Shown piece by piece: positions 37,696 through 44,855 of a stretch of DNA of 47,275 nt. Position 1 is the first letter of the stretch. Each line of letters starts with the position of its first letter. The stretch is taken from assembly GCA_022795735.1 (NCBI GenBank), contig JAAWHG010000018.1, positions 1 through 47,275 of the forward strand, given 5' to 3'. Origin of the DNA: Oscillospiraceae bacterium (GTDB taxonomy: Bacteria; Bacillota; Clostridia; Oscillospirales; Oscillospiraceae). The position numbers were made by a program, and so were the translations under genes. The notes under the pieces are model-generated. The model was not told the DNA's origin. It worked only from the letters and a program-made list of their open reading frames with translations, and made no database searches.

Positions 37696-37974
37696 ATGGC
37701 ATACGAGGAAAAGGGTCTGGAGCTGCCCCACCGGCTGACGATGGAGGGCCGCGCCCGTCTCAACGTCACCGGCATCACCGAGATTGAGAGCTTCGACGAA
37801 AATACGGTGGTCCTCTATACCACCCGGGGCACCTTGGTCATCCATGGCCGCCAGCTCCACCTCTCCACCCTTTCGGTGGACGGCGGGCAGGCCAGCGTGG
37901 ACGGCACCATCGACTCCCTCGCCTACGAGGACGAGCAGCGGGGCGGCGGGCTGCTCCAACGCCTGTTCGGATGA
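37696..37974 (+). CDS. yabP: Sporulation protein YabP
   Basis: 92 residues of the YabP/YqfC family: HRLTMEGRARLNVTGITEIESFDENTVVLYTTRGTLVI is the core. Expressed in the mother cell in Bacillus and needed with YabQ for spore cortex. GGGAGGG lies upstream of the ATG, and the stop overlaps the yabQ start by 4 nt. A -10-like TATATTC lies at 37657, but no sigma-E site was confirmed. Confidence 0.92.
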   Translation: MAYEEKGLELPHRLTMEGRARLNVTGITEIESFDENTVVLYTTRGTLVIHGRQLHLSTLSVDGGQASVDGTIDSLAYEDEQRGGGLLQRLFG

Positions 37975-38684
37975 TGGAGCTGCCCGTATCCCTCCAGGCC
38001 TGGCAGTTTGCCCTGTCCTTTGTCCTGGGATTTGTACTGGCCGCCGTATACGATCTCTTCCGCGCCCTGCGCAGGGGATGGCGGCTGCTGACCCGTCCGT
38101 TGGACGCCCTCTACTGCCTGATTCTGCTGGCGGCCCTTCTCCTCTTTGCGCTCTACCCGGGACGGGGCGACTTCCGGGTCTTTTTTTACCCCGGCATTCT
38201 GCTGGGGGCGCTGCTGTGGTTTCTCACCCTCAGCCCCCTTTTTTTGCGGCTGCTGGCCGCGCTGGGACGCTTGCTTTCCAGAATCTGGGGCTTCTGCGTC
38301 GCCCCGCTGCGATATTTCTGCAAAAAAATAAAAAAATGTGCAAATTATCTCTTTTCAACCGGGCGCAAATCGGTTAGAATAGGGACTGGGGCGATTCGCG
38401 CCCTGTCTATCCGTTATTTGGGAGGGTCGGAGCATGAAGCTGAAGAGGTCGTCGGTCGCGATTCGGATCGTCATCGCCGCGCTGATCGTCTACGCCGCCG
38501 TCACGCTGGTGTCGCTCCAGACCCAAATTCGGGAACGCCGCGCAGAGGCCGCGGCGCTCGCCGGGCAGATCGTCAGCGCGGAGCAGGAGACCCAGCGCCT
38601 GCAAAACGCCATCAAAACCGTAAACACCGACGAAGGGACCGAGGAGATCGCCCGGGCCAAGCTTGGTCTGGCGATACCGGGTGA
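37971..38684 (+). CDS. yabQ: Spore cortex protein YabQ with anomalous read-on into divIC
   Basis: The first ~155 residues are YabQ: three or four helices starting LQAWQFALSFVLGFVLAAVYDLFRAL, including LDALYCLILLAALLLFALY. The frame does not stop before divIC; it runs on for about 84 residues in another frame of divIC, giving a Gly/Arg-rich tail (RRADRLRRRH...) with no domain character. The total is 237 residues, against about 150-200 usual. Either a stop codon was lost, a frameshift is present, or the tail is truly made. Coupled to yabP by overlap; ATG at 37971 or 37974. Confidence 0.8.
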   Translation: MMELPVSLQAWQFALSFVLGFVLAAVYDLFRALRRGWRLLTRPLDALYCLILLAALLLFALYPGRGDFRVFFYPGILLGALLWFLTLSPLFLRLLAALGRLLSRIWGFCVAPLRYFCKKIKKCANYLFSTGRKSVRIGTGAIRALSIRYLGGSEHEAEEVVGRDSDRHRRADRLRRRHAGVAPDPNSGTPRRGRGARRADRQRGAGDPAPAKRHQNRKHRRRDRGDRPGQAWSGDTG

Positions 38685-38712
38685 GATCATCTTCCACGAC
38701 GTCGGAAAATAG
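38434..38712 (+). CDS. divIC: Septum formation initiator DivIC/FtsB
   Basis: 92 residues: short cytoplasmic start (MKLKRSSVAIR), one membrane helix (~10-30), then a coiled coil (TQIRERRAEAAALAGQIVSAEQETQRLQNAIK) and a C-terminal GTEEIARAKLGLAIPGEIIFHDV, the DivIC/FtsB end motif. It joins FtsL and DivIB at the septum. GGGAGGGTCGG upstream of the ATG. Most of the gene also lies in the yabQ frame. Confidence 0.93.
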   Translation: MKLKRSSVAIRIVIAALIVYAAVTLVSLQTQIRERRAEAAALAGQIVSAEQETQRLQNAIKTVNTDEGTEEIARAKLGLAIPGEIIFHDVGK

Positions 38713-38779
38713 CCGCTACCGGGCGAAGTCTGAGGGAAAACGGGCTGTCAGAGGCGGCAGAGAGGACAATTCACGCAGT

Positions 38780-39220
38780 ATGGATTTCACAACAGGAACG
38801 ATCGTAGAGGGCACAGTCAAGAGTATCACGAAATTCGGCGCGTTCGTATCGCTGCCAGGAGGGCGGACCGGGATGGTACATATCTCGGAGATTGCCCATG
38901 CCTATGTCAGCGACATCCACGAGCACCTGAGCGAGGGCCAGACGGTTCAGGTCATGGTCATCGCCGCCGACCAGGCGGGAAAGATCAACCTTTCCATCAA
39001 GCGCACCCAGCAGCCGCCCGAGCAGGCGGCGGAGCGGAGGCCCAAGCCGCAGCACGCGGCGCGCCCGCGAGGCGACTCGTTCCGCGCCTCCCAGCCCAAG
39101 ATGCCCAAGGGACCCCAGACCTTTGACGATATGGTCAAGCAGTTTATGCAGGACTCGGACAGCAAGATTTCGTCCCTGAAGCAGTACACCGACCACAGAA
39201 GCCGCAACCGGAGAAGATAA
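38780..39220 (+). CDS. S1-domain RNA-binding protein (YabR-like)
   Basis: 146 residues. An S1 OB fold fills residues 1-75 (GTIVEGTVKSITKFGAFVSLPGGRTGMVHISEIA...INLSIK). The rest is a basic, Pro/Arg-rich linker and a TFDDMVKQFMQDSDSKISSLKQY segment that ends in RSRNRRR. It follows divIC as yabR does in B. subtilis. The ATG at 38780 fixes the S1 start; an AGAGGA is rather far (13 nt). Confidence 0.9.
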   Translation: MDFTTGTIVEGTVKSITKFGAFVSLPGGRTGMVHISEIAHAYVSDIHEHLSEGQTVQVMVIAADQAGKINLSIKRTQQPPEQAAERRPKPQHAARPRGDSFRASQPKMPKGPQTFDDMVKQFMQDSDSKISSLKQYTDHRSRNRRR

Positions 39221-39224
39221 CCTG

Positions 39225-39920
39225 GTGCGTGTGGTCATCACCGGCGGAAGCCGGGGCATCGGCGCGGCGGCGGTACGCCGGTTTGCCGGACGGGGGGACG
39301 AGGTGGCCTTCCTCTATGAAAAGGAGCACGAGGCCGCCCGGGCGGTGGCCGGCGAGACCGGCGCGCTGGCGCTGTGCGCCGACGTCGCCGCCGGCGAGGA
39401 GGTGGCGGAAGCCTTTTCCCGGCTGCCGGGGGTGGACGTGCTGGTCAACTGCGCCGGCATTGCCCACTATGGGACCATTTCCCAGATCGGCGAAACGGAA
39501 TGGGACAGGCTGTTCGCGGTCAATGTCAAAGGGATTTACCACTGTGTCAACGCGGCCCTGCCTTTTTTCCTCGCCAAACAGGCGGGGAGCATCGTCAACG
39601 TCTCCTCCATGTGGGGGCAGGTGGGAGCCTCCTGCGAGGCCGCCTATTCGGCAACCAAGGGAGCGGTCATCGCGCTGACCAAGGCGCTGGCCAAGGAGCT
39701 GGGTCCCTCGGGGATCCGGGTGAACGCGGTAGCCCCCGGCGTGGTGGAGACCGACATGGTCCGGGCGGTCTCGCGCGACGTGCTGGACGGCCTGGCGGAG
39801 GAGGCCGCGCTGGGCCGGAACGGTACCCCCGGCGACATCGCCAGGGCGATTGAATATTTGGCGGACGCCCCCTTTGTCACCGGACAGGTGCTGGGCGTCA
39901 ACGGAGGACTTGTCATTTAA
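39225..39920 (+). CDS. Short-chain dehydrogenase/reductase (FabG-like)
   Basis: 231 residues. NADP-binding VVITGGSRGIGAA, LVNCAGIAHYG, catalytic Ser in VNVSSMWGQVG, AYSATKGAV with the Tyr and Lys, and a final VTGQVLGVNGGLVI give a full SDR active site. It resembles FabG 3-oxoacyl-ACP reductases, but the substrate is uncertain since no fab genes are near. GTG start at 39225, about 10 nt after GGAG, and 4 nt beyond the previous stop. Confidence 0.88.
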   Translation: MRVVITGGSRGIGAAAVRRFAGRGDEVAFLYEKEHEAARAVAGETGALALCADVAAGEEVAEAFSRLPGVDVLVNCAGIAHYGTISQIGETEWDRLFAVNVKGIYHCVNAALPFFLAKQAGSIVNVSSMWGQVGASCEAAYSATKGAVIALTKALAKELGPSGIRVNAVAPGVVETDMVRAVSRDVLDGLAEEAALGRNGTPGDIARAIEYLADAPFVTGQVLGVNGGLVI

Positions 39921-39933
39921 CCGGCCAAATAAC

Positions 39934-39970
39934 AGCGCCGCAGAACAGGATTACCCGGTTCTGCGGCGCT
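39934..39970. terminator. Terminator ending the long rightward run
   Basis: AGCGCCGCAGAAC pairs perfectly with GTTCTGCGGCGCT (13 bp, 11-nt loop), followed by GCTTTTTGT. It can also serve the convergent XRE gene. Confidence 0.8.
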
Positions 39971-39990
39971 GCTTTTTGTAGAGACGGTTC

Positions 39991-40200
39991 TTAGGTTTCA
40001 TCATCCCGAATGTATTCCATAATGTCCCCGACCTCGCAATCCAGGATTCTGCAAAACATTTCGATGGTATGCGTGCTGACGCTTTCATTTCTCTTTAACC
40101 TGGTGATTTGCGCGGGGCTGATCTTGTATTTCTTTATCAGCGTATACTGCGAGACGCCCTTTTCTTCCATGACCTTCCAAAGATTGTTATAAGATATCAT
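39991..40200 (-). CDS. Small XRE-family regulator
   Basis: 69 residues, almost wholly a Cro/C1-type HTH (LWKVMEEKGVSQYTLIKKYKISPAQITRLKRNESVSTHTIEMFCRILDCEVGDIMEYI). The ATG at 40200 with AGTGAGG 10 nt upstream is preferred to the in-frame TTG at 40209. Palindromes begin at the base next to the start codon, so it likely represses itself and the divergent short gene. Confidence 0.85.
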   Translation of the reverse strand: MISYNNLWKVMEEKGVSQYTLIKKYKISPAQITRLKRNESVSTHTIEMFCRILDCEVGDIMEYIRDDET

Positions 40201-40280
40201 AACATTCAAGCCTCACTTTCCACTTGAATGTTAAATGGAAATGGTGTATAATGATATTAACCAACATCGGTCAATATCAT
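40201..40280. promoter_or_regulatory. Divergent control region with two palindromes and a promoter
   Basis: First inverted repeat AACATTCAAG/CTTGAATGTT (40201-40210, 40223-40232); second ATGATATT/AATATCAT (40251-40258, 40273-40280), which extends as ATGATATTRACC. A promoter TTGAAT (40224-40229), 17-bp spacer, TATAAT (40247-40252) overlaps both. The first palindrome also abuts the XRE start codon. Confidence 0.65.
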
Positions 40281-40313
40281 GCCAAAGCGTAATAATAGTG
40301 AGGGGAACCTTTT

Positions 40314-41081
40314 ATGCTGGATTATCAAAAAATGTATCTTGAAATGGTCAGAGAAACAGAAAGAGCAATAAACATTTTGATCAATGCGCAGCGAAAATGC
40401 GAAGAGATGTACATAAAAGAATCCGATAAAGGGCGGCACGTCGGCGTGCCGCCCTTCTCTCATGCGGGGCCTTACAGCCCCCTATTGATTCATCTTGTAT
40501 TTATATTTCAGCGCCAGCACCCGTCCGACGCTCTCGTCAATGCGCGCCTCGCTGAGGGTTCCGTCCTCAATTGCCGCCAGCACCCCGGCGACAGCCTGAT
40601 CCAGATCCTCCGGCATGAGCAGCAAATCCACGCCGGCCTCCAACGCCTTGATCGCCGCCTCGGCGGAATCATAATTGCTGCCCGACACCGACCGCATTTC
40701 CAGCGCGTCGGTGACAATCACGCCCTGGAAGCCCAGCTCGCCCCGCAGCAGGTCGGTGGTCACCACCCTGGAGAAGCACACCGGTTCGTCATTGCCGGTG
40801 AGCAGCGGCGCGGAGAAGTTGCCCACCATGACCAGCGGCGCGCCCGCCGCGATGCCGGCCTGGAAGGGCAGAAATTCGCACGCACGCATGTCGTCCAGAG
40901 AACGGCTCGTCGCCGCCGGACCGTCGTGGGTGTCGCCGTCGGTGCCGCCGTGGCCGGGGAAATGCTTGAGGGTGCTGGGGCAGCCGGCGGCCTCCATGCC
41001 CTCCACCATGGCGCGCACCATGTCCGCCGCCACCTTGGGGTCGGAGGAGAAGGCGCGCCGCCCGATGGCGGTATTGTCTGA
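40314..41081 (+). CDS. Short ORF with a conserved-looking N-terminus and no stop before the terminator
   Basis: The GAGGGGA ribosome site and promoter are good, and the first ~40 residues (MLDYQKMYLEMVRETERAINILINAQRKCEEMYIKE) resemble small helical proteins common in Clostridia. No stop occurs before the hairpin at 40429; the frame runs on antisense through nagZ to 41081. The true product is probably short, and the original stop seems lost. If transcription ends at the hairpin the mRNA would be non-stop. Treat the C-terminal limit as unknown. Confidence 0.4.
   Translation: MLDYQKMYLEMVRETERAINILINAQRKCEEMYIKESDKGRHVGVPPFSHAGPYSPLLIHLVFIFQRQHPSDALVNARLAEGSVLNCRQHPGDSLIQILRHEQQIHAGLQRLDRRLGGIIIAARHRPHFQRVGDNHALEAQLAPQQVGGHHPGEAHRFVIAGEQRRGEVAHHDQRRARRDAGLEGQKFARTHVVQRTARRRRTVVGVAVGAAVAGEMLEGAGAAGGLHALHHGAHHVRRHLGVGGEGAPPDGGIV
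40429..40456. terminator. Bidirectional terminator
   Basis: AAGGGCGGCACG/CGTGCCGCCCTT 12-bp stem with a TCGG tetraloop, followed by CTCT on plus and TATCGG on minus. It lies between the short ORF and nagZ, convergent. Confidence 0.75.
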
Positions 41082-41789
41082 ATTGGTCAGCACGTCGGCC
41101 ACCGGGGCGAAGTCCAAGTTGAAGCCCAGCTCCAACAGCTCTTGCCCGATGGTCTCGCCCATCTCGCGCACCGCCTGGGTGTCGCCGCGGTCGCCGTAGT
41201 CCGCCATATTGCTGAACGAGGTGGCGCCCATGTCCGGGTTGGAGCCGACGCGGGAGACGACGCCTCCCTCCTCGTCCACCGCCAGCAGAAGGGGCTTCTT
41301 CGAGTAGGATTGGGTGGTTTCCAGCATGGCCTGGGCCTGGTCCCGGTTGAGCAGATTCCTGGCGAAGTAGACCAGGCCGCCCACCGGTTTCTCCTCCAGC
41401 GCTTCCTGGGTGGCCTCTCCGGCGATGGTGGCGGCGTCCACGCCGGTCAGCGCTTCGGGGGTCACAATGAAGAGCTGGTAGACCTTTTCCTCCAGCTCCA
41501 TGGTGCGGAGCATGGCCTGGGCCCGCCGCTCCTCCGCCGTGAGCTCGGTGGGCTGGACTGGCTGGTAGGCGGGGACATCGGCCGGTTCAGGCTCCGGCTC
41601 CGGATCGGGTTCCGGTTCGGGCTCCGGCTCCGGCGTTTGGCTGTCCGGCGGCTGCGCAATGACGGGGTCGTCGGGAATGCCGGTGGAAATCTCCCCCTGA
41701 TGGGTCAGCGGCCAGATGATGCAAAAGGCCCCCATCAGAACGCAGAAGGCCAGAACGCAGACCAAAAATATTTTAAACCAACTCTCCAT
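40482..41789 (-). CDS. Membrane-anchored GH3 beta-N-acetylhexosaminidase (NagZ-like)
   Basis: 435 residues. An N-terminal helix (~6-28) acts as signal or anchor; then a Pro/Glu/Asp repeat linker of about 20 residues near 55-75; then a GH3 domain with LLLAVDEEGGVVSR, LDFAPVADV, KHFPGHGGTDGDTHDGP (the NagZ Asp-His loop) and VIVTDALEM with the nucleophile Asp. It should cut N-acetylglucosamine from wall muropeptides outside the cell. ATG at 41789 follows GGGAGG. The linker would let the enzyme reach into the wall. Confidence 0.9.
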   Translation of the reverse strand: MESWFKIFLVCVLAFCVLMGAFCIIWPLTHQGEISTGIPDDPVIAQPPDSQTPEPEPEPEPDPEPEPEPADVPAYQPVQPTELTAEERRAQAMLRTMELEEKVYQLFIVTPEALTGVDAATIAGEATQEALEEKPVGGLVYFARNLLNRDQAQAMLETTQSYSKKPLLLAVDEEGGVVSRVGSNPDMGATSFSNMADYGDRGDTQAVREMGETIGQELLELGFNLDFAPVADVLTNSDNTAIGRRAFSSDPKVAADMVRAMVEGMEAAGCPSTLKHFPGHGGTDGDTHDGPAATSRSLDDMRACEFLPFQAGIAAGAPLVMVGNFSAPLLTGNDEPVCFSRVVTTDLLRGELGFQGVIVTDALEMRSVSGSNYDSAEAAIKALEAGVDLLLMPEDLDQAVAGVLAAIEDGTLSEARIDESVGRVLALKYKYKMNQ

Positions 41790-41856
41790 AGCCGAGAGCC
41801 TCCCAGATATGTAAGATACATACAGTATAACATAGAATTTCTGTGACCGCAAGGGC

Positions 41857-41885
41857 TTGACAAGAGTGGGCGGGCGTGATATTTT
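41857..41885 (+). promoter_or_regulatory. Promoter for DAHP synthase gene
   Basis: TTGACA (41857-41862), 17-bp spacer, TATTTT (41880-41885). The expected transcript start lies just before the hairpin at 41903. Confidence 0.6.
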
Positions 41886-41902
41886 TAACGCATAAAATCG
41901 TG

Positions 41903-41927
41903 AAAGCGGCGTTGACCGCTTTTTTTT
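41903..41927 (+). terminator. Leader terminator (attenuator candidate) before DAHP synthase
   Basis: AAAGCGG/CCGCTTT 7-bp stem with a CGTTGA loop, running into T residues to 41927. No rightward gene lies upstream (nagZ is divergent), so the only transcript it can end is the leader of the aroF-type gene itself. Confidence 0.6.
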
Positions 41928-41960
41928 GCCGGACAAATGAGGAAAGGAAGCGGTATTGAA

Positions 41961-42977
41961 ATGATTGTCGTCATGAAGCAGCAGGCCACCCAGGCGCAGA
42001 TGGACGCGGCCATTCAGATCATGAAGGAGGGCGGCGTTAAGGTCATGGTGTCCCGGGGAACCGAGGCCACCGTCCTGGGCGCCGAGGGCAACGCCAAAAA
42101 TATCGACCAGGAACGGCTTTCCCAGCTCCCCGGCGTGGAGCGGGTGATGCGGGTCAGCGAGCCGTTTAAAATGGCAAACCGCAAATACCATCCCGACGAC
42201 ACCGTTGTCGAGCTGCCGGGCGGCGGCGCGGTGGGCGGGAAAAAGCTGGCGGTGTTCGCCGGCCCCTGCTCGGTGGAGAGCCGGGCGCAGATCACCGCCA
42301 TCGCCGGGCAGGTCAAGCTGGCGGGGGCGGCCGGCCTGCGCGGCGGGGCCTTCAAGCCGCGCACCTCCCCTTACTCCTTCCAAGGCATGGGGGACGGCGG
42401 CATCCGCCTGCTGGAGGAGGCCAGAGCGGAGACCGGCCTGCCCATTGTGTCGGAAATCATGTCCACAGACGATTTGCCGCTCTTCGAGGAGCATGTGGAC
42501 GTCATCCAGATCGGGGCGCGGAACATGCAGAATTTCGACCTGCTCAAGCACATGGGCAAGACCACCAAGCCCATCCTGCTCAAGCGGGGCATGTCGTCCA
42601 CCATTGAGGAATGGCTGATGTCGGCGGAGTACATCATGGACAGCGGGAACTGCCGGGTCATCCTCTGCGAGCGGGGCATCCGGACCTTTGAGAGCTATAC
42701 CCGCAACACGCTGGACCTCTCCGCCGTGCTGGCGGTCAAGCAGCTGAGCCACCTGCCGGTTCTGGTGGACCCCAGCCACGCCTGCGGGCACGCCTGGATG
42801 GTGGAACGGATGGCCATGGCGGCGGTGGCCGCCGGGGCGGACGGGCTGCTCATCGAGGTCCATAACGACCCCAAGAACGCCCTGTGCGACGGGCCGCAGT
42901 CCATCACGCCGGAGGACTTCGCCCGCCTGATGGAGCGGCTCGCGCCGCTGGCGCAGTGCGCCGGGAAGGAGCTGTGA
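41961..42977 (+). CDS. aroF: 3-deoxy-7-phosphoheptulonate (DAHP) synthase, type I-beta
   Basis: 338 residues. An N-terminal ferredoxin-like regulatory segment (~1-70) precedes the barrel: VFAGPCSVESRAQI, GGAFKPRTSPYSFQGMG, IGARNMQNFDLL, KRGMSSTIEEWL, and DPSHACGH. These bind PEP, erythrose-4-phosphate and the metal. It is the first step of the shikimate pathway. The ATG at 41961 has AAGGAAG 10 nt upstream. It is the only aromatic gene in the window and has an attenuator-like leader. Confidence 0.95.
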   Translation: MIVVMKQQATQAQMDAAIQIMKEGGVKVMVSRGTEATVLGAEGNAKNIDQERLSQLPGVERVMRVSEPFKMANRKYHPDDTVVELPGGGAVGGKKLAVFAGPCSVESRAQITAIAGQVKLAGAAGLRGGAFKPRTSPYSFQGMGDGGIRLLEEARAETGLPIVSEIMSTDDLPLFEEHVDVIQIGARNMQNFDLLKHMGKTTKPILLKRGMSSTIEEWLMSAEYIMDSGNCRVILCERGIRTFESYTRNTLDLSAVLAVKQLSHLPVLVDPSHACGHAWMVERMAMAAVAAGADGLLIEVHNDPKNALCDGPQSITPEDFARLMERLAPLAQCAGKEL

Positions 42978-43007
42978 CGCAATGACGGCTGTTTGGGAGG
43001 GCGCGCC

Positions 43008-43652
43008 ATGAAGAAAAGACGGGAATGGCTGATTCGCCTCGGGTTTTTGACCCTGGGGCTGACCATCGCCCACTTGGGGGTTACGCTGTTTTTGCGCAGC
43101 GATCTGGGCACCGACGCCTTTACCGTGTTCGCCAACGGATTGGCCCACGCCACCGGCGTCTCGGTGGGGCTGTGCCACAGCGGCATCCAGTGCGTGCTCA
43201 TTGTGGCGATGGCCCTCTTCACCCAGGGGTATATCAAGACCGGCTCCTTTGTCTGCTGCATCCTGGGCGGGCCGATCATCGACGGCTTCACCTGGCTGCT
43301 GGGAGGGCTCGTATCGGGCGGCTCGCCCATGGCGGCGCGGGCGCTGGCGATGGTGGCGGGATGCGCCATTCTGTCCATCGGCATGGCGCTGGTCATCGCC
43401 TCCGACGCGGGGACAGGGCCCAATGACCTGGTGGCCGTCATTCTCACCGACAAGCTCCGCCGCTTCCAGTTCCGCACCGTCCGCGTCGCCTGTGATCTGC
43501 TCTTTATCCTGGCCGGCTGGCTGCTGGGGGGCACGGTGGGGGTGGGCACCGTGGCCGCCGCCCTTCTGGTCGGCCCGGTGGTCCAATTTTTCCGCCCTCT
43601 TCACCAGCGGATGCTGGACCGGGTGCTTGCCAAGGCGCACGCGCCCTCGTAA
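43008..43652 (+). CDS. YczE/YitT-like integral membrane protein
   Basis: 214 residues with five or six helices. MKKRREWLIRLGFLTLGLTIAHLGVTLFLRSDLGTDAF and a later SDAGTGPNDLVAVIL repeat are typical of the YczE group. Function is not established for the family. GGGAGG lies upstream of the ATG; about 30 nt after aroF, so likely co-transcribed. A strong terminator follows. Confidence 0.83.
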   Translation: MKKRREWLIRLGFLTLGLTIAHLGVTLFLRSDLGTDAFTVFANGLAHATGVSVGLCHSGIQCVLIVAMALFTQGYIKTGSFVCCILGGPIIDGFTWLLGGLVSGGSPMAARALAMVAGCAILSIGMALVIASDAGTGPNDLVAVILTDKLRRFQFRTVRVACDLLFILAGWLLGGTVGVGTVAAALLVGPVVQFFRPLHQRMLDRVLAKAHAPS

Positions 43653-43673
43653 ATTCCGCCCCAATGGGGCAAG

Positions 43674-43723
43674 AAACCGCTGATGCGATCCGCCCGCGCG
43701 GCGGATGCAAACAGCGGTTTTTT
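43674..43723. terminator. Bidirectional terminator
   Basis: AAACCGCTG/CAGCGGTTT outer stem with an inner ATCCGCC/GGCGGAT stem, followed by TTT on plus. It separates the convergent yczE-like and birA genes. Confidence 0.8.
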
Positions 43724-43743
43724 CGCCGGATTTCCCCGACCGG

Positions 43744-44733
43744 TCAGACGTACCCATACATCCCGCGGACCGAAACCTCGCCCGAGCTGACGGCCTCCCG
43801 CCGCCCGTCCGCATAGGTCACCAGCAGCGCCCCGTCGGGGTCGATTCCATCGGCGTGGGCCGGGTAAACCTTGTCCCCCCGGATGACCATCACGTCCCGG
43901 CCAACGGTGACGCAGTCCTTGGCGTAGCGCGCCATCCACTCGGCCTTGCGGGTGAACAGGGTGTTCGCGGCCCGGTGGAGCTGCCCGATGAGGGCGGCCG
44001 CGTAGGCATTGCGGTTGACGGCGCAGCCTGTCGCCTCCCGCAGGGAGATGGCGATGGGCTGCACCTCGGGCGGGAAATCGGCGCGGGCATGGTTGCAGTT
44101 GGTGCCGATGCCGACCACCGCGTACTCGACCAGACCGCTTTCGGCCTGGAGAGACAGCTCGGTCAGAATGCCGACCAGCTTGCGTCCGCCTAGCACCAGA
44201 TCGTTGGTCCACTTGATGCCGGGCCGCACCCCGGCGGCCCCGGCGATGGCCTCGACGGTGGCTTCGGCGGCAACGGCGGTCAGATGGAGCAGCGACACCG
44301 GCGGAGCCTCGGGCCGCAGCACCGCCGACAGATACAGCCCCACCCCCGGCGGAGAGGCAAAGCTCCGTCCCAGGCGGCCCTTGCCGCCGGTCTGCCGCTC
44401 GGCGATGACGATGGTCCCCTCCGGCGCGCCGTGGGCGGCCAGGTCCTTGGCGGCGGTGTTGGTGGAACTGGTTTCCGCCAACACCTGCACCCGTTCCGCC
44501 CAGGGGTGGTCCCCCAGAAGGCGGCGAATTTCGCTTTGGCTGAGCTTGTCCGGCACGGCGGCCAGCCGGTAGCCCCGGTTGGTCACCGACTCGATGACGT
44601 ATCCCTCGTCCCGCAGCGCCTGGACCGCCTTCCACACCGCCGTGCGGCTCAGGTTCAGCGTCCGGCTCATGCGTTCCCCGGAGACAAAGCCCTCCGTGTC
44701 CCGCAGCAAAGACAATACCGATTCCTTGGTCAT
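43744..44733 (-). CDS. birA: Bifunctional biotin--protein ligase / biotin operon repressor
   Basis: 329 residues. The N-terminal winged HTH (~1-60, LNLSRTAVWKAVQALRDEGY) binds DNA; the ligase has ETSSTNTAAKDLA, the biotin loop GGKGRLGRSFASP and KWTNDLVLGGRKLVGILTE, plus a C-terminal SH3-like part. It makes biotinyl-AMP, loads carboxylases, and represses biotin genes. ATG at 44733 is preferred with GAGGG upstream. Divergent from bioY, with palindromes in between. Confidence 0.94.
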   Translation of the reverse strand: MTKESVLSLLRDTEGFVSGERMSRTLNLSRTAVWKAVQALRDEGYVIESVTNRGYRLAAVPDKLSQSEIRRLLGDHPWAERVQVLAETSSTNTAAKDLAAHGAPEGTIVIAERQTGGKGRLGRSFASPPGVGLYLSAVLRPEAPPVSLLHLTAVAAEATVEAIAGAAGVRPGIKWTNDLVLGGRKLVGILTELSLQAESGLVEYAVVGIGTNCNHARADFPPEVQPIAISLREATGCAVNRNAYAAALIGQLHRAANTLFTRKAEWMARYAKDCVTVGRDVMVIRGDKVYPAHADGIDPDGALLVTYADGRREAVSSGEVSVRGMYGYV

Positions 44734-44745
44734 ACTATCCCTCGA

Positions 44746-44842
44746 TTTAGTTAACAATTTTTTATCTCATGGTTGACAAACCTGGGATTCTTTGTTACAC
44801 TCCGGATTGTAAACCAATATGGGAGAAACAATGTTTACAATC
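44746..44842. promoter_or_regulatory. birA-bioY divergent region with BirA-type operators
   Basis: Two candidate BirA sites: TTTAGTTAAC/GTTGACAAA halves (44746-44780, 16 nt between the hexamers) and a perfect GATTGTAAAC/GTTTACAATC pair (44805-44842, 18 nt between). The bioY promoter TTGACA (44773-44778), 17-bp spacer, TACACT (44796-44801) overlaps the first and lies just before the second. The spacing is longer than the usual 14-15. Confidence 0.7.
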
Positions 44843-44855
44843 AGGAGGCAAGTAC

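Noticed and set aside
41561-41640. Tandem DNA repeat in nagZ as a phase-variable tract
   Set aside because: The repeat codes for a Pro/Glu/Asp linker in hexanucleotide units, so length changes would keep the frame; it is better read as a cell-wall spacer.
41790-43814. Extension of the nagZ frame to 1110 codons
   Set aside because: The upstream part is antisense to DAHP synthase; the ATG at 41789 with GGGAGG and a signal-anchor helix is the evident start.
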